Below, piece by piece: positions 1 through 10,186 of a DNA stretch of 64,000 nucleotides. This DNA comes from Cytophagaceae bacterium (GTDB lineage: Bacteria > Bacteroidota > Bacteroidia > Cytophagales > Cytophagaceae), in contig JALONM010000013.1 of NCBI GenBank assembly GCA_025454925.1, forward strand, positions 46,916 through 110,915, read 5' to 3'. How positions within the stretch are numbered: position 1 is the stretch's first letter; every line of letters begins with the position of its first letter. The notes below the pieces were generated by a model. That model saw nothing but the letters and a program-made list of their open reading frames with translations, made no database searches and was not told where the DNA came from. The position numbers and the translations under genes were made by a program.

Positions 1-59
1 TTTTTGATACAAAAATGGTAAGCTGAAGCTTGGAACCATGAACAGTTGATAAAAATTCT

Positions 60-67
60 TATCTTTG
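60..67 (+). promoter_or_regulatory. Putative -7 box of the aldolase promoter
   Basis: The octamer TATCTTTG matches the Bacteroidota -7 consensus TAnnTTTG and lies 36 bases before the aldolase start codon. I see no well-spaced -33 TTTG, so only half of the promoter is supported. Confidence 0.4.
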
Positions 68-103
68 AGCCCTCTTTGATGATCTAAACAATAGAATTGG
101 AAT

Positions 104-1195
104 ATGTCCCAAGAAGTAAAAAGTACTGCTACGAAAGGTGTATTGCATGGTGATGCAGTGCAAGAGCTATTTGAATTGGCGAAAAAACATCAGTTTGCGC
201 TTCCAGCTGTGAACGTAATCGGAACGGGTTCGGTAAACGGCGTAATGGAAGCTGCCAGAGAAGTAAATTCTCCAGTAATTATTCAGTTTTCAAATGGCGG
301 GGCTCAATTCTATGCCGGAAAAGGCTTGCCTAACAGTAAGCAAGAGGCATCGATCGCAGGTGCCATCTCTGGTGCGCATCATGTACATCAGTTATCCGAA
401 GTGTATGGCGTAGGAGTAGTATTGCATACCGACCATGCTGCCATGAAATTACTTCCTTGGATTGATGGCTTGTTGGACGCAGGAGAAAAATTCTATAAAG
501 TACATGGAAAGCCATTGTTCTCTTCGCACATGATTGACTTGTCGGAAGAACCATTGCATGAGAATATTGAAATTTGCAAGCGTTACTTAGAGCGCATGAG
601 CAAAATGGGAATGACGCTGGAAATTGAATTGGGCGTTACCGGTGGAGAAGAAGATGGTGTTGACAATAGCGATGTAGACAGTTCTAAACTGTATACACAG
701 CCTGAAGAAGTAGCCTATGCTTACGAAGAACTTATGAAAGTTTCTCCTAAGTTTACCATCGCTGCTGCCTTCGGAAACGTGCATGGTGTATACAAACCAG
801 GAAACGTGAAACTTTCTCCGATCATCCTGAAAAACTCTCAGGATTATATCCGCAAAAAATACAGCCTGAATGCTGAGAAGCCAGTAAACTTCGTATTCCA
901 CGGAGGTTCTGGTTCATCTCGTGAAGAAATACGCGAAGCGATTTCTTACGGTGCCATCAAGATGAATATTGATACCGATTTACAGTGGGCTACCTGGGAA
1001 GGTATTCTTGGATTCTACAAATCGAAAGAAGCGTATCTTCAGGGCCAGTTAGGAAATCCGGAAGGAGCCGATGCCCCTAACAAGAAATATTACGATCCAC
1101 GCGTTTGGATGCGCGAAGGTGAGAAAACATTCGTTAAACGCCTTAAGTCTGCTTTTGAAGATTTAAATGCCTTGAATGTAAACGATAAGGAATAA
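104..1195 (+). CDS. fbaA: Class II fructose-bisphosphate aldolase
   Basis: Cytosolic glycolytic and gluconeogenic enzyme that reversibly cleaves fructose 1,6-bisphosphate into dihydroxyacetone phosphate and glyceraldehyde 3-phosphate, using a zinc ion. At 363 residues it has the length of the class IIA (E. coli FbaA-like) enzymes. The zinc-site motif HTDHAA is at residues 108-113, the second histidine region (VHGVYKP) is near residue 228 and the phosphate-binding glycine-rich FHGGSGSS is near residue 264. The start gives a full-length N-terminus with the usual KGVLHGDAV. The gene stands alone and is closed by a strong terminator 25 bases after the stop. The family assignment is secure. Confidence 0.97.
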   Translation: MSQEVKSTATKGVLHGDAVQELFELAKKHQFALPAVNVIGTGSVNGVMEAAREVNSPVIIQFSNGGAQFYAGKGLPNSKQEASIAGAISGAHHVHQLSEVYGVGVVLHTDHAAMKLLPWIDGLLDAGEKFYKVHGKPLFSSHMIDLSEEPLHENIEICKRYLERMSKMGMTLEIELGVTGGEEDGVDNSDVDSSKLYTQPEEVAYAYEELMKVSPKFTIAAAFGNVHGVYKPGNVKLSPIILKNSQDYIRKKYSLNAEKPVNFVFHGGSGSSREEIREAISYGAIKMNIDTDLQWATWEGILGFYKSKEAYLQGQLGNPEGADAPNKKYYDPRVWMREGEKTFVKRLKSAFEDLNALNVNDKE

Positions 1196-1216
1196 GAAAT
1201 GTCCTGATGATACATG

Positions 1217-1246
1217 AAAAAGTCCCGCCTAGGCGGGACTTTTTGT
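1217..1246 (+). terminator. Rho-independent terminator of fbaA
   Basis: A perfect 20-base palindrome at 1221-1240 (arm AGTCCCGCCT) is flanked by A residues on the left and a T-run on the right. It lies directly after the aldolase gene. The symmetry means it could also stop reverse transcription arriving from the mutS side. Confidence 0.9.
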
Positions 1247-1282
1247 TTTCATGCTGTATCATACCAGCGTGCTCTTTACTAT

Positions 1283-1380
1283 AGCCATGATTTTCTATGT
1301 CGCGATTACTGGCCATGGATCGTAGATCCAGGAGTTTTATCTATCGAGTAATGGGCTCTATTGAAGAAATGTCGGTTGAA
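1283..1380 (+). repeat. Dispersed intergenic repeat, copy 1
   Basis: About 100 bases between the aldolase and mutS genes that align at roughly 80% by eye with 11881-12019 in the same orientation. Shared blocks are CATGATTTTCTA, GTCG(C/G)GATTAC, CCATGGATC-TAC-type inverted sequence, CTCTATTGA/TTCTATTGA and CGGTT. The centre carries the inverted repeat TGGATC-GTA-GATCCA. No coding frame spans it. It is probably a small non-autonomous mobile or RNA-like repeat; its nature is not known to me. Confidence 0.6.
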
Positions 1381-1413
1381 GAAGAGCGGATTCGGCACAA
1401 GCCAATATGCTCA

Positions 1414-4011
1414 TTATTTCGTTTGGTGTATCAAGCCCTTTATTTCGTTCAGCTTCAACAGCGCTTCTACCGGAGAGATGGTATTGATATCGATGGAAGC
1501 AATAAGCTCCTTGGCTTTTACCAAAGAGGGATCATTGGCCTCGAAAATGTTTAGTTGGAAGTTTTCTGACTTTGGAATTTCTCTAGCCTGTTTGTGAGAT
1601 TTTACTTTTTCTTTTTCCAGGTGGTGCATGATCTCATTGGCCCGCAATACTACCGGGTTGGGCATGCCCGACATTTGCGCCACATGAATACCGAAACTAT
1701 GTTCGCTGCCTCCTTCTTTGAGCTTTCGCATGAAGAGTACCTTGTTGCCAACTTCTTTCACGGATACATTGTAATTGCGCACCCGTGGCAGATCGTTGGC
1801 CAATTGGTTGAGTTCATGGTAATGCGTAGCAAAAAGTGTTTTTGCTTTACAACGAGGGTGGTTGTGCAGGTATTCTACAATGGCCCAGGCAATAGAAATT
1901 CCATCGTAGGTGCTGGTGCCACGGCCAATCTCGTCCATCAGCACGAGGCTGCGTTCGCTCAGGTTGTTGAGGATGCTGGCAGTTTCCGTCATCTCCACCA
2001 TAAAGGTAGATTCTCCTTTTGAAAGGTTATCGGAAGCGCCTACCCTGGTAAATACTTTATCGATGATGCCGATTTCGGCACTGGTGGCAGGCACATAGCA
2101 GCCCATTTGAGCCATCAATACAATCAGCGCGGTTTGTCGGAGCAAGGCCGATTTACCAGCCATGTTGGGTCCGGTAATGATTATGATTTGCTGCGTTTCA
2201 TCGTCGAGCAACACATCGTTAGGAACGTATCGTTCGCCCACGGGTAATTGCTGTTCGATAACCGGGTGCCTTCCGTCTTTTATTTTCAGAGATTTGCCAT
2301 CGTTTAATACAGGCTTGCAATAATCATTGTCGGCAGCAACCTGTGCAAAAGACAAAAGGCAGTCGAGGTTGGCGATGCTGCGGGCATTTTGCTGCACAAT
2401 ACCTACGTACTCCTCTGCAGCCTGCACCAATTCCTGAAATAACCGCTGTTCGATAATCTGAATTTTATCTTCGGCACCCAGAATTTTTTCTTCGTAAGAT
2501 TTCAGCTCTTCGGTAATGTAGCGCTCTGCGTTGACCAGCGTTTGCTTGCGGATCCAATCGGCTGGTACTTTATTCTTATGAACATTGGTTACTTCCAGGT
2601 AATACCCAAAAACTTTATTGTACGATATTTTCAGGGACGCTATTCCCGTTCGTTCAACTTCCCGTTGTTGAATTTGGAGTAGATAATCTTTACCCGAAAA
2701 AGCAATTTTCCGAAGTTCATCCAACTCTGCATGCACCCCTTCTTTGAACAGGCCCCCTTGGTTGCTTAGCATTGGTGGATCGGCTTTGAGTTCCTGGTTG
2801 ATCTTCGTTACCAGCCAATCACAAGGATTTAATTGTTCGCTTAACTTCACCAAAGGATCGAAACCGCTGGTGAACAAGGCGTCTTTTATGGGAGTAATCA
2901 ACTCCAGGGCTTTGCGCAAGGTTTGCATTTCCCTGGGGTTAATCCTGCGCACAGCCACTTTGGAAATCAATCGTTCCAGATCACCCATGGTATTGAGTGA
3001 TTGAGCAATTTTTTCCCGTAAACTTTCCTGCATCAATTGCTCTACCATGTCAAGGCGTTCGCGTATAGGGGCCAGATCTTTGATCGGTAGCACTACCCAT
3101 TTGCGCAACATACGCGCGCCCATCGGGGTAAGCGTTTTATCCAGAATCTGGATTAAAGGAACTCCTTCCGGATGCTGTGCAAATATCAACTCCAGATTGC
3201 GTACCGTAAATTTATCGAGCCATACAAATCGTTCTTCTTCGATTCTCGAAATAGAAACAATGTGCCCTACTTCTTTGTGCTCTGTTACCTCCAGGTAATG
3301 CAGAATGGCGCCTGCGCTTATAATGCCTTGCGCCAGGCCATCCACACCGAATCCTTTCAGCGAAGAGGTACCGAAATGCGCTAATAATTTTTCAGTGGCA
3401 TAATCCGTTTGAAATACCCAGTCATCCAAATGGGTAACATTGTACCTATCTCCAAAGGTTTTCAGAAAAATATCGCGCTGAGGCTTGCTGAGCAATATTT
3501 CGGACGGACTGAAATTCTGGAGAAGCTTTTCTACATACAAGGCATCCCCTTGCGCAGTGAGGTACTCGCCGGTAGAAACATCCAGCAAAGAAATACCGAT
3601 AAAGGTGTTGGTAATGTATACCGAACCCAGGTAATTGTTTTGCTTAAGTTGGAGTACGTTATCATTAAAGGAAACTCCTGGCGTCACCAGTTCTGTTACG
3701 CCACGCTTAACAATGCCCTTTACCATTTTAGGGTCTTCGAGCTGATCGCAAATGGCTACCCGGTGCCCAGCCCTCACCAGTCTGGGTAAATAATTATCAA
3801 GTGAGTGATGCGGGAAACCTGCCAGGGCCGTTTCAGAGGCCGAACCATTACCTCGCTTCGTAAGAGTTATGCCCAAAACCTTGCTGGCTACTATGGCGTC
3901 TTCCCCGAAGGTTTCGTAAAAATCGCCTACCCTGAACAATAACAAAGCACCCGGGTACTTGGCCTTAATAGCATTGTACTGCTTCATGAGGGGGGTATCT
4001 GCCGCTGCCAT
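1414..4011 (-). CDS. mutS: DNA mismatch repair protein MutS
   Basis: Recognises base mismatches and small loops in DNA and recruits MutL, using ATP as a molecular switch. The 865-residue length is typical of MutS1. The mismatch-reading F-x-E motif is visible as [10 protein letters not shown] (F31, E33). The Walker A loop [13 protein letters not shown] is near residue 615, followed by the signature STFMVEM, Walker [13 protein letters not shown] and the switch histidine in FATHYHEL. The C-terminal helix-turn-helix and dimerisation region is present. The gene is divergent from the PpiD-like foldase gene, with 197 bases between them. A dispersed repeat lies just after its 3' end. Confidence 0.98.
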   Translation of the reverse strand: MAAADTPLMKQYNAIKAKYPGALLLFRVGDFYETFGEDAIVASKVLGITLTKRGNGSASETALAGFPHHSLDNYLPRLVRAGHRVAICDQLEDPKMVKGIVKRGVTELVTPGVSFNDNVLQLKQNNYLGSVYITNTFIGISLLDVSTGEYLTAQGDALYVEKLLQNFSPSEILLSKPQRDIFLKTFGDRYNVTHLDDWVFQTDYATEKLLAHFGTSSLKGFGVDGLAQGIISAGAILHYLEVTEHKEVGHIVSISRIEEERFVWLDKFTVRNLELIFAQHPEGVPLIQILDKTLTPMGARMLRKWVVLPIKDLAPIRERLDMVEQLMQESLREKIAQSLNTMGDLERLISKVAVRRINPREMQTLRKALELITPIKDALFTSGFDPLVKLSEQLNPCDWLVTKINQELKADPPMLSNQGGLFKEGVHAELDELRKIAFSGKDYLLQIQQREVERTGIASLKISYNKVFGYYLEVTNVHKNKVPADWIRKQTLVNAERYITEELKSYEEKILGAEDKIQIIEQRLFQELVQAAEEYVGIVQQNARSIANLDCLLSFAQVAADNDYCKPVLNDGKSLKIKDGRHPVIEQQLPVGERYVPNDVLLDDETQQIIIITGPNMAGKSALLRQTALIVLMAQMGCYVPATSAEIGIIDKVFTRVGASDNLSKGESTFMVEMTETASILNNLSERSLVLMDEIGRGTSTYDGISIAWAIVEYLHNHPRCKAKTLFATHYHELNQLANDLPRVRNYNVSVKEVGNKVLFMRKLKEGGSEHSFGIHVAQMSGMPNPVVLRANEIMHHLEKEKVKSHKQAREIPKSENFQLNIFEANDPSLVKAKELIASIDINTISPVEALLKLNEIKGLIHQTK

Positions 4012-4208
4012 AGTTCTTATTGTTGGGTCAGGGTAATTTAACTACCTGATAATTAGTAGTATGGTTTTTTTTATCTCTTGCGAAATTAGGACCTTTTTCC
4101 GGAAGCCAAAAAACTACTAATGCACAGTTTATCAACGTAAACCAACTTTTGGAATTGATAAGTTATAGTGCTAATTTGCACGGCTTTTTAAAGTGACATA
4201 CTATTACC

Positions 4209-6317
4209 ATGGGAATTATCTCTACAATTCAACAGCGCACAGGCCTCGTGGTAGGCTTGATTGCTGCTTCCTTAATCCTTTTCATTCTTGGAAGTGATCT
4301 ATTTAGCAACAGAAGTTGGTTCAGTTCCAACGGAGCAGGTAAAATCAACGGAAAAAGTATTTCCGCAGACGAATACCGTGAAGCATTGAAAAAGAATGAA
4401 AACGAATACATCACCAACGCAGAGAAAACCCCTGGTGAAAATGAAATGGCCTCTATTGAATACCAGGCCTGGAATGATTTACTTGTGAAGTATGCTTATA
4501 CACCTCAGTACGAAGAGGCTGGTGTATCCGTGACTGCCGACGAAAAGAAAGAAATTTTCTACGGAAAGTTTGTGCATCAAACCATCAAGCAAGCGTTTGG
4601 CGGTCAGGCTGACTTTTCCGGGGATCAGGTGGTTCAGTTTGTTGAAAATCTGAAACAACAAGTGAAAAGCGAAGACCCCAACATGAAACAACGTGCCATG
4701 ATGTTTCAGGCAAAATGGGATATTTTGAAAAACCGCACCGTAGAAGCAAGAATGAAAGAAAAATACCTGAGCGTATTGAAGCGTTCGGAGTATGTTACCA
4801 AAGAAGAAGCCAAGCGCATTTATTTGGAGCAGACTGAGAAAGCAGAAGTGAAATATATTTACATTCCCTACTCTTCTATTCAGGATTCACTGGTGAAAGT
4901 AAATGACGATCAGATCGAAGATTATATTGCCAGAAATGCTAAGAACTACGAAGTAGAAGAAGGTCGCAGCATTGACCTCGCTGTGTTTACTATTACTCCT
5001 ACCAGCGAAGACAGCGCTGCTACACGTGAGCAGTTGGCCACAATAAAGTCACAGTTTATAAGTGCAGAGTCGGACACTCAATTTGTTATGGATATTTCTG
5101 AAAATGCTGCAGAGCCGAAATATCTCGGTCCGAACGAATTGCCAGAAAGCCTGAAAGGTTTGGCACTTCAGAACGATAGTGTTTATGGCCCCTATTTATC
5201 AGGCACACGCTATGGTCTTTTCAAAGTGCTAGGATCTAAAAACGATACCGTATCTACCCTTCGCGCCAGCCATATTCTTTTCCGAATCGATGCCGACAAG
5301 GAAGCTTCCCGCAAAAAGGCCAATGCAGTGCTCGACAGCATTCGTAAAGGTTCAGACTTCGGAGCCATGGCTGCCAAGTATGGTACCGATGGAACGGCTC
5401 AGCGCGGTGGAGATTTAGGCTTTTTCTCAAATACAGGTCAAATGGTAAAACCATTTGAAGATGCTTGTTTCAAGTTTAACGGAACAGGGGTTTTACCAAG
5501 TCTGGTAGAAACACAGTTTGGATACCACATCATCAAAATTACCTCACCTAAGAACAATAAGAAGTACCTGATCGCTACCGTTGAAAAAGAAATCAATCCA
5601 TTACAAGGAAAGGATTTGGCTTATACCAATGCCACTAACTTTGCTTCTTCGGTTAGCGATACACAAAGTTTCAACGAGGAAGCTGCAAAAAACAAGTCAC
5701 TTGCGAAATTCTCGCATAACAATGCGGGTAAGCAGGACAAAAGTTTATCGGGTGTATCCAGTGCCAAAGAAATTGTGCGTTGGGCATTTACAGAAGCTAA
5801 AAAAGGAAAGCCATCCAAGGTGTTTGCTACCGAAAACCTTTACGTAGTGGCAGTAGTAACCAAAGAGCGTTCTAAAGGTCTGGCCATGGTGGACGACGTT
5901 CGTCAGGAAGTAACCAACAAAGTCAGAAATGAATTGAAAGCAGACCAGATCATCGAAAAATTAAAAACCCTGGAAGGTGATTTGGATAAAATCAGCAAAG
6001 CCTACGGAACGGATGCCGTGGCTGGTTCGGCTACCGATGTAACCTTCTCTTCAAGCTCCATTGGAACTATTGGCTGGGATCCTGTTGTTACAGGCACAGC
6101 GTTTGGTTTGAAAGATGGTAAGCGTGCTGCGCCTGTTAAAGGAGAAAACGGTGTGGTGTTAATTGAAATGGTGAAGCGCACGCCAGCTCCTGAAGTAGCA
6201 GACTACAACCAATATAAAACTCAGAAAGAACAACAACGTTCCGGAAGCATTGACTACTATGCCGACGAAGCAATTAAGAAACTTTCTAACATTGAGGACG
6301 AGCGTTTTAAGTTTTAA
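4209..6317 (+). CDS. PpiD/SurA-like membrane-anchored peptidylprolyl isomerase
   Basis: Periplasmic folding factor expected to help outer-membrane and secreted proteins. An N-terminal uncleaved membrane segment (GLVVGLIAASLILFILG, about residues 13-30) anchors it in the inner membrane. A SurA-N-like helical chaperone region follows. A parvulin (PPIC) domain lies at about residues 345-445, recognisable from ASHILF, the GSDFGAMAAKYGTDGTA block and FGYHIIKI. The C-terminal third is another helical chaperone part. The architecture matches the PpiD family, and the 702-residue length is usual for Bacteroidota members. It is monocistronic, ending at a hairpin terminator just before dapF. Confidence 0.9.
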   Translation: MGIISTIQQRTGLVVGLIAASLILFILGSDLFSNRSWFSSNGAGKINGKSISADEYREALKKNENEYITNAEKTPGENEMASIEYQAWNDLLVKYAYTPQYEEAGVSVTADEKKEIFYGKFVHQTIKQAFGGQADFSGDQVVQFVENLKQQVKSEDPNMKQRAMMFQAKWDILKNRTVEARMKEKYLSVLKRSEYVTKEEAKRIYLEQTEKAEVKYIYIPYSSIQDSLVKVNDDQIEDYIARNAKNYEVEEGRSIDLAVFTITPTSEDSAATREQLATIKSQFISAESDTQFVMDISENAAEPKYLGPNELPESLKGLALQNDSVYGPYLSGTRYGLFKVLGSKNDTVSTLRASHILFRIDADKEASRKKANAVLDSIRKGSDFGAMAAKYGTDGTAQRGGDLGFFSNTGQMVKPFEDACFKFNGTGVLPSLVETQFGYHIIKITSPKNNKKYLIATVEKEINPLQGKDLAYTNATNFASSVSDTQSFNEEAAKNKSLAKFSHNNAGKQDKSLSGVSSAKEIVRWAFTEAKKGKPSKVFATENLYVVAVVTKERSKGLAMVDDVRQEVTNKVRNELKADQIIEKLKTLEGDLDKISKAYGTDAVAGSATDVTFSSSSIGTIGWDPVVTGTAFGLKDGKRAAPVKGENGVVLIEMVKRTPAPEVADYNQYKTQKEQQRSGSIDYYADEAIKKLSNIEDERFKF

Positions 6318-6336
6318 TTACTGACTCTAAGATATC

Positions 6337-6372
6337 AAGCCCGTCCTGGTTTTCCGGACGGGCTTTTTTAAT
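6337..6372 (+). terminator. Terminator between the PpiD-like gene and dapF
   Basis: A 10-bp stem (AAGCCCGTCC with GGACGGGCTT, 6337-6366) with a 10-base loop is followed by a run of six T. It separates the foldase from dapF, although dapF starts only 10 bases after the T-run, so dapF probably depends on readthrough or on a promoter inside this short gap. Confidence 0.85.
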
Positions 6373-6381
6373 TTTACACCC

Positions 6382-7164
6382 ATGAAAATTACATTTTACA
6401 AATATCAGGGAACAGGAAACGACTTTGTCTTACTTGATCACCGGGTGCCTTTTTTCGATAAAAACAATCATGCGCTTATTGAAAAAATCTGCGACAGGCG
6501 TTTTGGAATTGGTGCCGATGGTTTTATGCTGTTAGAGAACGAGCCTGGCTATGATTTCAAAATGGTGTATTACAATTCCGATGGAAAACCTTCTACCATG
6601 TGTGGCAATGGAGGTCGTTGTATTGTAAAATTTGCTCACGACCTGGGCCTCGCATCCACGAATGTTTCTTTTGTAGCGGTAGATGGCCCACACCAGGCAG
6701 AAGTAAAAGGCGATTGGGTGTATCTTCAGATGATTGATGTCAACGGCATAGAAAAGGGAGAAGATTATTGTTACCTCAATACAGGCTCTCCGCATTACGT
6801 AAAATCGGTACACAATATACAGGCACTGGATGTGCAGGGTGAAGGAAAAAAAATACGCTACAACGAGCGCTTTAAGGCGCAAGGGACGAACGTTAATTTT
6901 ATTGAAGCCGAACAGCAGCGCTTATGGGTGCGAACGTATGAGCGTGGTGTAGAAGATGAAACCTTCAGCTGCGGAACCGGTGTAACAGCGGCCGCTCTTA
7001 CCATGGCCGAACAAGGATGGGAAAGCCCCATTGCCATTCGAACCAAAGGGGGTGATTTATCGGTAGCATTTGAAAAAAAAGGATCGGGAGTGTATGAACA
7101 GGTATATTTAAATGGACCTGCCAAAAAAGTATTTGAAGGAACACTAGATATTTCCTTGTTGTAA
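6382..7164 (+). CDS. dapF: Diaminopimelate epimerase
   Basis: Converts LL- to meso-diaminopimelate, the last step before lysine and the source of the peptidoglycan cross-linking residue. The cofactor-free two-cysteine mechanism is visible: Cys74 in MCGNGGRC and Cys197 in FSCGTGVTA. The substrate-binding YYNSDG precedes the first cysteine. The 260-residue length is normal. The start codon is the first in frame after a terminator, and the N-terminus FYKYQGTGNDFV is typical of the family. Confidence 0.97.
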   Translation: MKITFYKYQGTGNDFVLLDHRVPFFDKNNHALIEKICDRRFGIGADGFMLLENEPGYDFKMVYYNSDGKPSTMCGNGGRCIVKFAHDLGLASTNVSFVAVDGPHQAEVKGDWVYLQMIDVNGIEKGEDYCYLNTGSPHYVKSVHNIQALDVQGEGKKIRYNERFKAQGTNVNFIEAEQQRLWVRTYERGVEDETFSCGTGVTAAALTMAEQGWESPIAIRTKGGDLSVAFEKKGSGVYEQVYLNGPAKKVFEGTLDISLL

Positions 7165-7272
7165 AGCCATATGCTGGCATCCCATCCAATATTGGCAGGA
7201 AATAAGAAGGCAGTAGATTCATAGCAACCCTTTCCCATAAATATGCGTCATGCTCACGATGATTGTATTGCC

Positions 7273-9207
7273 ATGAAAAACCTGATTTACCTTATTTTAA
7301 CAACAGCAGTGTACTCCCTTTCGGGGCAGTATTTTCAATGGGGCATTGCCAATGCAGGCAATGGGGATCAACTATCAAAAATAGTTCAGGTACGCAATGA
7401 CATTGTGTATACTGTAGGCTCTTTCCAGCAATCGTTTGATGCGGACCCATCCGCTTCTACCTACATCCTCAGCAGTCAAGGCCAACTCGATATTTTCTTT
7501 ATTAAGTATACCACCGATGGTCAGCTACTGGAGGCCTATTCCTTAGGAGGAACAGGCAATGAAGATTATGATCCTGGATTTTGTATAGACCCTACTGGTA
7601 ATTTTTATTTTACATTTAATTTTGAAGGCACCATTGATGCGGATTTTATGACGTCTTCCGTAGCTTCGTATACCGCTCAGAACGCCTCTGATTTTTTATT
7701 AGCTAAGTATAGTCCTAATGGCCAACTTTTATGGGCACATCAATTTGATGAGCTGGGCACGGCAGAAACAGGCTATAGCATTGTCGCAACAGACAGCACT
7801 GTTTTTTTCACGGGCTTAATAGCTGGCTCGGCAGATATGGATCCCGGAATTGGAATACATCAGTTAACTTCTACAGGACAGGATCTTGTGGTAGCTTCTT
7901 ATTCTTCCACGGGCATATACCGCTGGGCCTTTATGCTCGAAAACGATCATCCTACCGCTACTGGAAATAATGTATGCCTCGATGCCGATGGAAATCTGTT
8001 GGTTGCAGGATATTTCCGAGGAACCAACATTGATTTCGATCCTGGACCAGGTAGTTTTCTTATGACTCAATCCTCCAATTTTTTTGATTTTTTCCTAGCC
8101 AAATATTCGCACGAGGGGATATTCAGTTGGGCACATCACACTGGCGCCAACTCAGACAATGTTACCTATGCTCTAAAGGCATCAGGCAACGATATTATTG
8201 TAGGAGGATATATTACAGGTAATACTGATCTTGATCCGGGCTCAGGCGTTCTCATGCATCAAAGCAAAGGCTTGAGCGATGCCTACCTCGCCCGCTTCGC
8301 ATCCAACGGGTCGCTGACTTGGGTAAAAGCATTTGGATCTTCCGGGTACGATGATGTTATTTCTTTGGACATCAGTACTACCGGAAATATTGTAGTCACT
8401 GGAGGATTTCAAGGTGATACTATGGTGGTAGAAACTGGCGATACTCTTTTCTCCCCCTCCAGCGACAGTCAATTTGATGCTTATGTAGCCGAATTCGATC
8501 CATCTGGAAATTGTCTCTGGACGATGTCATACGGAGATGCCAACTATGACCAAGGTTCAGATGTTTCCATAGATGAATTCAACAACTGGTATCTAACGGG
8601 CAATATCAGTACTGCGGCTGATCTAGATCCTTCGGTGGATATAGCATTGATAAACGGCATTCAAGGAAACGACCAGGTGTTGTTTAAACTTTCTCCCTGT
8701 ATACGCATGCGAACTGCCTTGTCAAGCAAGTTGCGAGTTAAGGAAGATGAATCGGTTTCCATAGCTCTGCAGGTACAACAAGGAAATCCGGTACGATTTA
8801 TATGGTACAAAGACGGAACGCTCATACAGGAGCAATCGGCGCAATGGACCTTGAGTCCGGTTCAGTTTGAAGACAGAGGAATGTATCAGGCTCAATTGGA
8901 AGATGCCTGCGAGAACCGCATTCGCAGCACCAGCTTGTCGCTAGAAGTACTGCCCTCTATCAAAGTATACGAATTGCTAAGTCCCAACAATGATCAACGA
9001 AATGATTATTTTCACATCCGCCATATTACACTGGATGTTTTTAAAGATCATGAAATTGTTATCCTCAATCGTTGGGGACAAAAGGTATTTGAATCCAAGG
9101 CGTATCAAAACGATTGGGAAGGAGATAATCTGCCGGAAGGCAACTATTTTTATTTTGTAAAAGTAGGAGAAGAAGAATTTAGCGGACGACTGGTTATAAA
9201 GCGATGA
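7273..9207 (+). CDS. Secreted T9SS type B cargo: beta-propeller plus Ig-like protein
   Basis: Predicted exported surface protein. I chose the ATG at 7273 because it opens a clean signal peptide (KNLIYLILTTAVYSLSG); an in-frame ATG 30 bases upstream would add a non-hydrophobic tail. The body has repeated blade-like units with 'DADGNLLVAGYFRGT.DFDPG', 'LAKYS..G...WA' patterns (SBBP-type beta-propeller), then an Ig-like region (about residues 480-560) and a C-terminal gliding-motility/CHU_C type B sorting domain (LLSPNNDQRNDYF, LNRWGQKVFE, LPEGNYFYFVK). T9SS type B cargo usually pairs with a neighbouring PorP/SprF protein, which follows here with a 4-base overlap. Function and ligand are unknown. 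Confidence 0.85.
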   Translation: MKNLIYLILTTAVYSLSGQYFQWGIANAGNGDQLSKIVQVRNDIVYTVGSFQQSFDADPSASTYILSSQGQLDIFFIKYTTDGQLLEAYSLGGTGNEDYDPGFCIDPTGNFYFTFNFEGTIDADFMTSSVASYTAQNASDFLLAKYSPNGQLLWAHQFDELGTAETGYSIVATDSTVFFTGLIAGSADMDPGIGIHQLTSTGQDLVVASYSSTGIYRWAFMLENDHPTATGNNVCLDADGNLLVAGYFRGTNIDFDPGPGSFLMTQSSNFFDFFLAKYSHEGIFSWAHHTGANSDNVTYALKASGNDIIVGGYITGNTDLDPGSGVLMHQSKGLSDAYLARFASNGSLTWVKAFGSSGYDDVISLDISTTGNIVVTGGFQGDTMVVETGDTLFSPSSDSQFDAYVAEFDPSGNCLWTMSYGDANYDQGSDVSIDEFNNWYLTGNISTAADLDPSVDIALINGIQGNDQVLFKLSPCIRMRTALSSKLRVKEDESVSIALQVQQGNPVRFIWYKDGTLIQEQSAQWTLSPVQFEDRGMYQAQLEDACENRIRSTSLSLEVLPSIKVYELLSPNNDQRNDYFHIRHITLDVFKDHEIVILNRWGQKVFESKAYQNDWEGDNLPEGNYFYFVKVGEEEFSGRLVIKR

Positions 9208-10142
9208 AAAACGTTTACTATTTATTTTTCTTTTCGATTTTGGCCAGCAATCTTTTGGCACAACAGGATGCCCATTATTCGCAATACATGTTTAATGGTT
9301 TGCTGATTAATCCGGCCATGGCTGGATCCAAAGATGCCATCAGTGGAGCAATTTATCATCGCAGCCAATGGAGCCAGGCCGATGAAGCCCCTACGTATCA
9401 AAGTTTCAGTGTGCATGCACCATTCAGTTATCAGCGAATAGGAATAGGCTTTATTTTTTTGAAAGAAAAAGTTTTTGAAACCTCCATACAAACGTTAGGA
9501 CTAAGTGCTTCCTACAAAATTAATGTTCGAAAAGGTTGGATGAGTTTTGGCTTGCAGGGTGGTTTAAGAAGATTTCAACAACAGTTCAACGATTTACAAA
9601 TTAAAGATGCAGACGATCCGGTGTTATCCGATCAACGTACCGGAACTACCCCTGATCTGGGTTCCGGAGTATTTTATCAAAATAAAAAATGGTATGCAGG
9701 CCTATCTACCCAGCATTTATTGCCCTGGCAACCGGCGGCAGGTTTTCAGCTCCGTCCTCATCTTTATGGAACCTTGGCACGCAAGTTTAAGTTGAGCCCG
9801 ACTCTTACCTTAATTCCTTCTACTCTGCTTAAATGGGTGAATGGCAGCGTTGTTCAAGCCGATATAAGCACACACATCAAATTCAAGGAAGTAGCGTGGG
9901 GAGGCATAAGCTGGCGAAGTTCTGAGGCCCTGGCCTGGCAAATGGGATTGGCACTCGAGGGTATTTTTCCAACCATGCACCAATCTGTAAAAATCGGTTA
10001 TGCCTACGATGCCCATACAGGAATGCTGGCATCTCGTCTCGGAAATTCGCATGAATTAATGTTAATTTGGGACCTGAAAATTCCGGAGAAAATTTCAGCA
10101 ATTAGAAAAAGAGTACCTTCTGTTTCGCCTTTGTTTTTCTAA
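9204..10142 (+). CDS. PorP/SprF family T9SS outer-membrane protein
   Basis: Outer-membrane beta-barrel of the PorP/SprF family, which in characterised species supports secretion or surface anchoring of type B sorting-domain cargo. Signs: a signal peptide (residues 1-19, ending LLAQ), the hallmark start QQDAHYSQYMFNGLLINPA of the mature protein, then GAIYHRSQW and alternating aromatic strands. The 312-residue length is usual. The ATG overlaps the stop of the cargo gene (ATGA), so the two are translationally coupled, supporting a dedicated cargo-transporter pair. Confidence 0.92.
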   Translation: MKNVYYLFFFSILASNLLAQQDAHYSQYMFNGLLINPAMAGSKDAISGAIYHRSQWSQADEAPTYQSFSVHAPFSYQRIGIGFIFLKEKVFETSIQTLGLSASYKINVRKGWMSFGLQGGLRRFQQQFNDLQIKDADDPVLSDQRTGTTPDLGSGVFYQNKKWYAGLSTQHLLPWQPAAGFQLRPHLYGTLARKFKLSPTLTLIPSTLLKWVNGSVVQADISTHIKFKEVAWGGISWRSSEALAWQMGLALEGIFPTMHQSVKIGYAYDAHTGMLASRLGNSHELMLIWDLKIPEKISAIRKRVPSVSPLFF

Positions 10143-10186
10143 AACAAAATCGATGGGCTTACAGAATCTCAAAACCTAATACATAC

